This document shows positions 28,027 through 35,890 of a DNA stretch of 64,000 nt, one piece after another (positions within the stretch are counted from its first letter, which is position 1; each line of letters opens with the position of its first letter). A model generated the notes under the pieces. The model was not told where the DNA came from and ran no database searches. It was given only the letters and a program-made list of their open reading frames with translations. The DNA is taken from NCBI GenBank assembly GCA_947172415.1, contig OX359193.1, positions 8,271,501 to 8,335,500 on the forward strand, written 5' to 3'. The position numbers and the translations under genes are program-made. Source of the stretch: Chondrosia reniformis. Taxonomy: Eukaryota; Porifera; Demospongiae; Chondrillida; Chondrillidae.

Positions 28027-29149
28027 GAACTCTAGTTAATGTATGTATTGTTAGAGAAAATTGCGTAATACCATATTATATGGCCGACCGTTAGAAGGTG
28101 CATATAAAGACTAAATTCGATACTATATCCGAAAATCTAGAATGCTTTCTAAATTTTATTATACATTGGGAAATGCACTGTGTAGTAATTGATTGTTATT
28201 GAAGCACCATCTATCCATATAGAAGATATGGATCTCGTTAAAGTAAAATTTCGTCAATCGACAGCCAACGAAACTCCAAAGAAAAAAAGTTGGACCATAC
28301 CGAACGCTACCATCCACGACGCTCAGAGGCCGGGATCGTTGGTAACGTTCAACTTATCGAATCTGCCGAAGCAAATTACTGCCGAGTTGAGCATTGGGTG
28401 TCACTTGCGTGAGAAGAACCAGCTCTTCTCGATATGGCCGACTCATATGAATCCTAAGATATCAGATGCCAATCCCACATTACGTGGAACCCCCCCGAAA
28501 TCCGGATTATTGGTGAGCACGTCTCTATGGCACCAACCGATTAGGAGACAGCTTCAGAGTCTAAGCGCTACCAACCTCTATGGGAACCGCAACCACCATA
28601 GAGATGTGTCCAGGTAGGCCTACTATATAAGGTTTTTCGCTTCTATTTATATAACGTTTTACCCAAAGAAAACGGTTGTGGTTGGGGCTTTTTTTATATA
28701 TTTCTCGTTATTTCCAGATCAGTGAATTATTCCAAGCAAGTTTAAAGACATAGTCAGTATTAGTGGTTCATCTGAAAACTGGGAAAAGCGAAAAAATTCC
28801 TGTAAGTGTCTTGATGGGCCGAGGAGAACGACTTTTCTGATCCCAATTATTTTCGAGAAATCGTCAATTTATTCCACTTTAATTCCAGACCAGTGAATCG
28901 TTCCAAGCAATTTTACACACATACGCAGTATTTCCAATACATCTCAAAACTGTGGCAAATGGATAAAAGCCTGTATGTGTCTTGGTGGAGGGAGGAGAGC
29001 GACTTTTCATGATACAGAAAACAAAAGATAGTGCGAGGTCCGATATTTATCGCTAGTACGATATTTAATGTCTATGATCGATATTTCAACTGCCTTACTC
29101 GTCAAATTTCTAACTCAAGAGACAATAATGTATTGCTAAATAATGTTTT
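28027..29149. other. Unique inter-satellite cassette, copy 3 (diverged right half)
   Basis: Matches cassettes 1 and 2 without visible change through about 28,650. It then accumulates substitutions, for example in the module at 28,718-28,815 and in the tail after 29,010. The inverted monomer at the right edge is missing, and the cassette runs directly into diverged direct monomers. This is the outermost cassette, facing the gene-bearing part of the window. Confidence 0.82.
28228..28617 (+). CDS. Hypothetical open frame in cassette 3
   Basis: Third copy of the 129-codon frame, identical in sequence to the other two even though DNA about 50 bp downstream has diverged. The start is the first in-frame ATG after the TAA at the head of the frame. 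Product unrecognised. Confidence 0.35.
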   Translation: MDLVKVKFRQSTANETPKKKSWTIPNATIHDAQRPGSLVTFNLSNLPKQITAELSIGCHLREKNQLFSIWPTHMNPKISDANPTLRGTPPKSGLLVSTSLWHQPIRRQLQSLSATNLYGNRNHHRDVSR

Positions 29150-29511
29150 TGGACGTGCTCTATACTTGTCTGTGAATGCTGACACAAAGTATTAGCTTCA
29201 TATCTTTCCAATTGATAGAGTTAGAGCCCTCAATGAACATTAAATTCTGATATACAAAGTTAATGTATGGTGAGAGATAGGGAAAATTTTAAGTTCCATC
29301 AAAATTTCAAAACCTCTTTGGACCTGCTCTATAGGCATCTTTGAATGTTAACACAAAGTTACAGCTTCATATCGTTCAGTTTGATAGAGTGTCAGCCCTC
29401 ACTGTACATTAAATTATCGAATGCAAAGTTAATGTATGGTGAGAGATAGGGCAAAATTTCAAAAACTCTTTGGCGATGCTCTATAGATGTCTGTGAATGC
29501 TGACACAAATT
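29150..29511 (+). repeat. Diverged satellite monomers at the array boundary
   Basis: About two and a half degraded type-B monomers (TGCTGACACAAAG, GATAGAGTTAGAGCCCTCAA, TTAATGTATGGTGAGAGATA twice), with many substitutions and a shortened last unit. This is the usual picture at the edge of a satellite array, where homogenisation fails. Satellite similarity stops about 29,511. Confidence 0.9.
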
Positions 29512-29653
29512 CCAAAACAGGGGTGATGTGTATGGCTTAGCCATGGCGTATCCATGGAGTCGTATATCTATGATGGAGCAATGCAAGTTACAGAACATGT
29601 GACTCTATGAATATATTTAGAAGCTAATGAATATCATTAAGTACTGCACTATC

Positions 29654-31192
29654 ATGAGAGGAAGGCTAATTTGTCGTTTTCTGCTTCTTTTCTCGATCGT
29701 CTTTGGTGCGCCCAAAGGAGAGGATGTTATACTTAAACCGGAAAAGAAAGGTAATTTGGATATTGCTCTAATTTACATTCAAGGAGCGGAAATCAAACCC
29801 GAAGCCTATGTACCACTTGCAAAGGCTATTCAGCTAGCAACACTGTTTCCAGTATGGATAGGAATTCCCCAGTTCCCTTTAGATATACCCGAACCGCTGG
29901 TGTTAGAGGGAGGAATTAAAAGAATTTTGGAGAAATTAAAGGAAGCAGGAATGAACACTACGAAAGTCTTTTACGCAGGTCATTCGCTGGGAGGTGCAAT
30001 CTTACAGGAGTATGTGAAGAGTAAACCAACGAACGTAGAAGGACAGATATTAATGGGCTCCTTTTTGTCGAGGAAGTATCGCAATGTGAGCTACCCCGTT
30101 TCTACACTAACTGTAAGTGGCGAATTGGACGGATTGTGCAGAGTGACCAGGATAATGGAAGAGTATTTCCACAGAATCACCCAGAGCAGTGGTGCTCCAT
30201 TTAAGTTTCCAGTAGTTGTGATTGTAGGTATGAATCACTTTGAGTTTGCATCAGGGACGATGCCTCTTTTAGTGAAAGAACGAGACTTAAAAGCAGAAAT
30301 CAGTTTTGATGTTGCTCACAGTCAAGTTGCTAGCTACATCTCCTACTTTATCTCAGCTCACTTTGGGAACAGTACAGCTGAAGCTTTACTGACAAAGGTA
30401 GTGGAAGCCACAGGTCTCTTTGTTCAACCGCTGATAACAGCATACCACATGGAGGGCTCCTATCATTTTAAAGAACCTTGCTATGATAACCCTCCAAGCT
30501 CATTGTGCACACTGAGCTGTCCCTGGTCCTCGGTGGCAGCATCCATGATGGGAAAATTAGAGAGAGGAACTGTGAAGGACAAGGATGAATTTCACCCTGT
30601 CAGCCAGATTGATCCAGTTCATCTTCCTCATATTCTTAAGAATTGTTCCACACCTTCCACCTCATGTGTTGTGGAGACTTCCACAGTTAGTGAAAACATG
30701 TATGAGTTAGGAGACAAACCTGACACTGGCTTCTTTTCAAATTCAGCAAGTGAAATCAGAATAAAGATAAAATCAAGACAGATCATTACAGAAGCTGCTG
30801 GTTATAAGAATGTGTCCTTTAATGTCACTGATGGCCCCTACAACTGTGCAGACATCAATCAAGCCAGCTACAACTGGTCTCTTAGCCATGCTGGTTTGAG
30901 GACTCTTAGTCGCTTCAGGCAGTGGGGCGTTCCCATGGTGATGGCTAAGGATAGGGGACCTTACAATGCTGGTCCATTGTGGATTCTAAGTTGGCTTCAG
31001 TACAAATCAGCTAAGAATTCAACAGGTGGGGAAATCCAGGAGGTAGCATCTGCTACACTAGTCACACCTCAAGAATACTTCATAAAGGCAGCCGCTGGAA
31101 TGCATTATTGCAAACTCCTTTCCCCAGCTAGAGCCATGGAGTGGATCTACGTTGATGGTCTAAGATATTACTATTCTGTCAAAAGTGGATAG
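29654..31192 (+). CDS. Secreted or lysosomal alpha/beta-hydrolase, single exon
   Basis: Intronless gene. An in-frame ATG also exists at 29,627, but the ATG at 29,654 puts an Arg-rich start directly before a hydrophobic core (LICRFLLLFSIVFGAP), a good signal peptide, so I prefer it. Counting from 29,627, the nucleophile elbow GHSLGG has Ser120, SGELDG supplies Asp168 and GMNHFEF supplies His204, a complete Ser-Asp-His triad in the expected order. The C-terminal half (about residues 260-521) has several cysteines and N-glycosylation sequons (NCS, NVS, NVT, NWS, NST) and matches no domain I know. Substrate unknown; lipase or esterase activity is the generic expectation. It lies about 140 bp from the satellite edge and shows no disruption. 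Confidence 0.85.
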   Translation: MRGRLICRFLLLFSIVFGAPKGEDVILKPEKKGNLDIALIYIQGAEIKPEAYVPLAKAIQLATLFPVWIGIPQFPLDIPEPLVLEGGIKRILEKLKEAGMNTTKVFYAGHSLGGAILQEYVKSKPTNVEGQILMGSFLSRKYRNVSYPVSTLTVSGELDGLCRVTRIMEEYFHRITQSSGAPFKFPVVVIVGMNHFEFASGTMPLLVKERDLKAEISFDVAHSQVASYISYFISAHFGNSTAEALLTKVVEATGLFVQPLITAYHMEGSYHFKEPCYDNPPSSLCTLSCPWSSVAASMMGKLERGTVKDKDEFHPVSQIDPVHLPHILKNCSTPSTSCVVETSTVSENMYELGDKPDTGFFSNSASEIRIKIKSRQIITEAAGYKNVSFNVTDGPYNCADINQASYNWSLSHAGLRTLSRFRQWGVPMVMAKDRGPYNAGPLWILSWLQYKSAKNSTGGEIQEVASATLVTPQEYFIKAAAGMHYCKLLSPARAMEWIYVDGLRYYYSVKSG

Positions 31193-31460
31193 ATTGACTG
31201 TAAAAGACATTGTGATATATATTTGTGTATTTGAGGCTTATTTTTGTGTGTCTTCATAACGACATTGTACAAAGAGTGAATCTGTACCAGTTTATATAGT
31301 ATTGAGCTGTCAAATAATTTCAGAGATGAGAAAGGTGTTCTATAGGGTAAGTATATATAATCTCGGACTCTATATATGTACAGACTATAGTGTTACTGTT
31401 AAATTGCAATAGATTTATGCTGGGCTGGGGCCATGGGGAGCACTTGCAGGTTTCTGCTCT

Positions 31461-31470
31461 TCACGTGACC
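31461..31470. promoter_or_regulatory. CLEAR/E-box element upstream of hexosaminidase copy 1
   Basis: TCACGTGACC lies 26 bp before the start codon. It contains the palindromic CACGTG core with flanks matching 9 of 10 positions of the TFEB/MITF CLEAR consensus GTCACGTGAC. An identical element sits at the same place in copy 2. HEXA and HEXB are established CLEAR-network targets in vertebrates. Use of this site here is inference. Confidence 0.6.
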
Positions 31471-31496
31471 ATGAGGCGACCAGGTCAGAATTTAAA

Positions 31497-34400
31497 ATGG
31501 CTACCATTAAGTTGCTTCTCTTCCTCTCTAGCTATTACCTGGCGAGTGGCGAGACGCCTGACCCGCGTCTACAGCTGTGGCCACTGCCATTGTCATACTC
31601 GTTCAGTGATCCGATGATTCCTAGCTATTCGAAGAACTTTCAGTTTATTGGCGATGGAGCAGGGGGGCAAAGCTCAATATTGAAGGCTGCCTTTCGAAGG
31701 TACAAGGACTACAATTTCGACCAAGGAGAAGCGACAAGTGAAGAAGGTCTCCAAGGACTTGTGGTATACGTAGCTTCAAACGACGAAACGTTGAATTTAG
31801 ACACGGATGAATCATGTAAGCAAATAAATTAATATGAAGAGACCAATTATTATTAGGAGCTAGTCTTTGAGTGTATTTAGTAGCTTATGTATTGTATATT
31901 GAGATTGTACTTTACTGAGCAAGTAATGCAGTAAGTAAATAGCAACTATAATTTAAACAGTCTTAGCTGTCATCGACTGACAGATCCTATTGCGAGTCTT
32001 CAGTTTCAGATGTGTTAGGTGTCTTTTGTAATACTTTATTTGTTATTTGAAACTAGATACTCTTTCAATTGACTCCACTTCAACCAAGACTACGGCCATT
32101 GTGAATGCTCAAACAGTCTATGGAGCATTGCGAGGTAACATCTTCACTGATATAGTCCACTGAAGTGCTGATAACTTTCATACTGTATTACAAACCAGAC
32201 TTCACTCCAACAAGCATGCTCTTTGATAAGACCAGTTCTGTTATAATGTACTTAAAAAGAGACTTTGTGTATACTTTAAGAATGTTTCTGATTTCCTTTC
32301 TCCAACCATTACTCTTCAGGTATGGAAACCTTTAGCCAGATCATCTTCTTTGATGGTACACAGTATTACGTCCCCAAAACCTCCATAAAGGACTCTCCAA
32401 GATTTAGCCACAGAGGGTTCATGATTGACACTGCCAGACACTTTGTTGAAATGGACATTATCCTCAAGTTTATTGTAAGTGATCCTCTTTGCTTCTTATA
32501 GCCTCACCCTTTAGCCCCTCCCTTGGCCCCTCCCTTTAGCCCCTCCCTTGGCCCCTCCCTTGGCCCCTCCCTTGGCCCCTCCCTTGGCCCTCCCTTGGCC
32601 CCTCCCTTGGCCCTCCCTTGCCCCTCCCTTGGCCCTCCCTTGGCCCCTCCTTTAGCCCCTCCCTTGGCCCCTCCCTTTAGCCCCTCCCTTGGCCCCTCCC
32701 TTTAGCCCCTCCCTTGGCCCCTCCCTTGGCCCTCCCTTGGCCCCTCCCTTGGCCCTCCCTTTAGCCCCTCCCTTGGTCCTCCCTTTCTGTAGGAAGCAAT
32801 GTCCTTTAACAAGTTCAATGTTCTTCACTGGCACATTGTGGATGACCAGTCCTTCCCCTACGAGAGTACAACCTATCCCAGTCTGAGTGAGAAGGGAGCT
32901 TATGATCAGAATCACGTCTACTCACAAAAGGACATCAGCACTGTCATTCAGTATGCCAAAGAGAGAGGAATCAGAGTTATTCCAGAGTTTGACACTCCTG
33001 TAGGCTACCACATTTCCAATTTCCTTATATGATAATATGGGGATATTCCTGTAATAAATATCTGCATTTAGGGACACACCCTTGCTTGGGGTCTGGGTAT
33101 TCCTGGTCTTAGCACTGCTTGTTATGACAACTCCACTCTAAAGCCAACTGGACAGTGAGTTATCTACCACTGATGTTATGCAATAATATTATAATATTAT
33201 GCAATCATGCAAGTAGACTTAACTTTTCACTCAACTGCATCAGTCCTTATATGTGTGTGTGTTTGTATTGTGTTGTAAGGTACGGACCCATTGACCCAAC
33301 CAATGAAAACAACTGGGTTTTTATGACTAATCTCTTGAGGGAGCTAGCTGGAGTATTTCCTGACCAGTACATCCACCTCGGAGGAGATGAGGTGTCCTTC
33401 TCCTGTTGGTATGTCCACCTCTTCTAGACTGTACTTTGCTCCATTGCCAGGAGTCACTATATTGTGTTAGGTCTACCAACCCTGCTATTCAGAAGTGGAT
33501 GATTGAACATAATATCAGTGGTAGATATGACCAGTTGGAACAATATTATGAAACTAGGTTTGTAATATCCACCCATCCACTCATACATCCACCCACCCAA
33601 CAAACCATCTACTCATCCATTCCATCTATCAGGTTACTGGCCATTGCAGAGAACGAAACAGACAGTTATATTGTCTGGGAGGAGATTTTTGACAATGGAC
33701 TGAAGGTGTCTTATCTTCATGTGATCTTGTACTTGTAGTGGAACTGTTCATATAGTATTCTATACTATGCAGGTGAAGCCGGACACTGTTATAGAGGTTT
33801 GGAAGTCAAGCCAGGCCAATCTGGGTAATATAACCAAGGCAGGGTTTAGGGGCATTTTTTCGACCTGTTGGTATCTTAACTACATCTCCTATGGGCAGGA
33901 CTGGATTAAGGTGAGTGCTCCGACTGTACAGCTGTGACAGGACATGCACCATGTATGTACCTCTTGAACTGTTTTGCAGTACTATAAATGTGATCCTTTG
34001 GACTTTAATGGTGAGCTTTAATTAGAAGCTTTACTGCTCCACTTGTAATGTTTTTACATTTTTTGACACTTTTGATGAATTTACTCATTTCAGGCACCGA
34101 GTCACAGAAGAAGCTAGTCGTGGGAGGGGAGGGGTGCTTGTGGGCGGAGTATGTTGATGGTACCAACCTCATCTCAAGAGCCTGGTGAGCAGAACATGTG
34201 ATAAAGTGGAACTCTTGGCACAGGATTGTGCAATATCTCATATATAGTACAATTTCTTCATTGTCTGTGTATACGTATTTCATATGTAGTTTTATTATTT
34301 ACATGTCTGTAATGTTAAAGATTGGAGTTGTGGTTGTTCATAATCCACTTTACACTGTTTTGGTTCTTACTGAAGGCCCAGAGCTGGTGCTGTAGCTGAG

Positions 34401-34648
34401 AGGCTGTGGAGCCAACAGAATGTGACTGACGTAGAGGATGCAGCTGAGCGATTGCACAATCAACGTTGCCGCATGGTCAGGTATGTTGGTGGAGTTACCC
34501 AGGCAGTGATATCGCAATCCTTTCACTAGTTTGAGTCAGCCTGCTACATATCCTTTAGCTGTGGTGTTTGTATGTTTGTAGGCGTGGCATAGAGGCTGAA
34601 CCTTTCAACGGCCCAAGCTTTTGTCCAACTGTATACAAGGAATCCTAG
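31497..34648 (+). CDS. HEXB: Beta-hexosaminidase, tandem copy 1 (520 aa, 13 exons)
   Basis: Lysosomal GH20 enzyme that removes terminal beta-linked GlcNAc/GalNAc from glycoconjugates and gangliosides. Exons: 31497-31815, 32057-32134, 32320-32474, 32793-32999, 33072-33154, 33280-33408, 33471-33557, 33633-33705, 33773-33910, 33980-34010, 34094-34184, 34376-34480, 34582-34648. All junctions are GT-AG and the phases close to 521 codons (human HEXA is 529 aa). A signal peptide ([18 protein letters not shown]) comes first, then an N-terminal GH20b-like domain. The TIM barrel contains [32 protein letters not shown] (catalytic Asp317-Glu318), [20 protein letters not shown] and [14 protein letters not shown]. 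The last of these gives the pocket Trp450, equivalent to human HEXA Trp460. Complete and probably active. A neighbouring paralogue lies 4.4 kb downstream. The upstream ATG at 31471 is out of frame. Confidence 0.93.
32513..32782 (+). repeat. Intron 3 minisatellite of hexosaminidase copy 1 (about 12-13 bp unit)
   Basis: Tandem CCCCTCCCTTGG / CCCTCCCTTTAG units on the sense strand, ending immediately before the true acceptor CTTTCTGTAG at 32,783-32,792. Several units read as polypyrimidine followed by TTTAG and so resemble 3' splice sites. The template strand is a dense run of GGG/GGGG tracts. Confidence 0.95.
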
Positions 34649-34882
34649 TGGAACAACAGTTTTAGGATCTAATATATGCATACATGAATGAAGACTTTTA
34701 ATATGACTTAGCTTTGTCCTTGATGGAGTTAAGATTTAAAGTAATTGATCTATAGACATGTGATCTGTTATGTTTATTAGACTGTTACAAGTTTGAGATG
34801 AATGAATGTGCATATGTATAGTGTGTGTAGCAAGTTAAACCCTTTACAGCATACTATAGCTTTTAAGAGAACTACAGACCCT

Positions 34883-35433
34883 AAATTTTCTACCGTACTT
34901 TAACATTCAGATTAGGATGGTAAAGGCTCCATGATCGTTAAGACTACGACTGTATAAAGGCCCTGCAAAGCGACTAAGTAATTCGATCGCGGGGGCGGCA
35001 GTACCTCCAATCTTTCTAACTCGAGTTATAGAGAGAATTTGAAACTTAATTAAAAATGGCGTTCGAAGAGGCCCTAAATTTGGCACTTTCAAAAGTAACA
35101 CGCTTCGGATAGAGCGCGTTGAAATCTAGGGTAGCCTATTCCCTAGTTCGGAAACATTAATGACGATTTAGTACTTGTGTGTACCTACGTAAGTTCGCAT
35201 GTTAGCGCTAGCTCATTTGAAAAAAGAAGAAAAAATGAGGAATTTCAGAATTTGGCCTATTTCGGTTTTACCACTTTGCGAAGGTTGTAGAGCATCGAAA
35301 CATATTTTGGCTTTTAGAAAAGCATGCAAAAACGACTGCAAACACTCGAATACAACCGAAAATCCTATCGTTGTTGAATTACGAGGTGTTAATTGATAAT
35401 ACATTGGATAGGGCGGCAATGTTTTTTTTTCGG
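34883..35433. other. Non-duplicated spacer between the hexosaminidase copies
   Basis: The hexosaminidase duplication runs from about 31,378 to 34,882 and resumes at about 35,754. This spacer is not part of it. It contains CpG-rich patches (near 34,980) and short open frames on both strands that look like neither genes nor spliced exons. I see no recognisable gene here. Confidence 0.6.
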
Positions 35434-35513
35434 CCATCCCTACTTATAGAGTACTACCGTACTCTCTGCTGATAGAGTACGGTAGTACGGTAGTACTCTA
35501 TAAGTAGGGATGG
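35434..35513. repeat. Perfect 30-bp inverted repeat (hairpin 1)
   Basis: The left arm starts CCATCCCTACTTATAGAGTA (35434-35463) and the right arm (35484-35513) is its exact reverse complement. A loop of about 20 bp itself repeats the GTACGGTA motif. This is typical of a foldback or MITE-type element. No coding potential. Confidence 0.9.
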
Positions 35514-35525
35514 TCGAAAAACTTA

Positions 35526-35597
35526 ACCATACACTTCTGTGTTTGGGCGCACCATTCCTACTTGAGGTTAGTGCGCCCAAACACAGAAGTGTATGGT
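35526..35597. repeat. Perfect 27-bp inverted repeat (hairpin 2)
   Basis: The left arm (35526-35552) begins ACCATACACTTCTGTGTTTG and the right arm (35571-35597) is its exact reverse complement. The loop is 18 bp, and the arms extend a few more bases with one mismatch. It sits 12 bp after hairpin 1, so the two may be parts of one compound foldback element. Confidence 0.9.
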
Positions 35598-35852
35598 CAA
35601 GTTACTTAAATTTCAGTATATATGCAACTTCTGTATGATTAGCCTTATCATATAATTACTGTCTTGTTTCGATACTTTTTGCTGATGTATTAGTGAACAC
35701 TGCCATTCCTACTTCTAGCATCATTTTTGTAAATGTTTTTTATTTACTTGCATATGTACAGACTATAGGTATACATAGTGTTACTGTTAAATTGCAATAG
35801 ATTTATGCTGGGGTCATGGGGAGTACTTAAAATTGTTGCAAATTTCTGCTCT

Positions 35853-35862
35853 TCACGTGACC
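35853..35862. promoter_or_regulatory. CLEAR/E-box element upstream of hexosaminidase copy 2
   Basis: TCACGTGACC, identical to the copy 1 element and 28 bp before the copy 2 start codon. The DNA around it differs between copies by small indels and substitutions, for example an AAATTGTTGCAAA insertion just upstream, but the element is unchanged. Confidence 0.6.
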
Positions 35863-35890
35863 ATGAGGCGACTAGGTCAGTATTTTTATA

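Noticed and set aside
31390-31617. 75-codon frame overlapping the start of hexosaminidase copy 1
   Set aside because: It is out of frame with the real exon 1 and not preserved across the promoter in copy 2. It is a shadow, though its ATG at 31,471 could act as an upstream start.
32523-32705. Pro/Leu-rich repeat frame in hexosaminidase intron 3
   Set aside because: Translation of the CCCCTCCC minisatellite inside an intron whose flanking exons join cleanly.
35199-35437. Overlapping open frames on both strands in the hexosaminidase spacer
   Set aside because: Short, with no recognisable domain or splice signals, and next to foldback elements.
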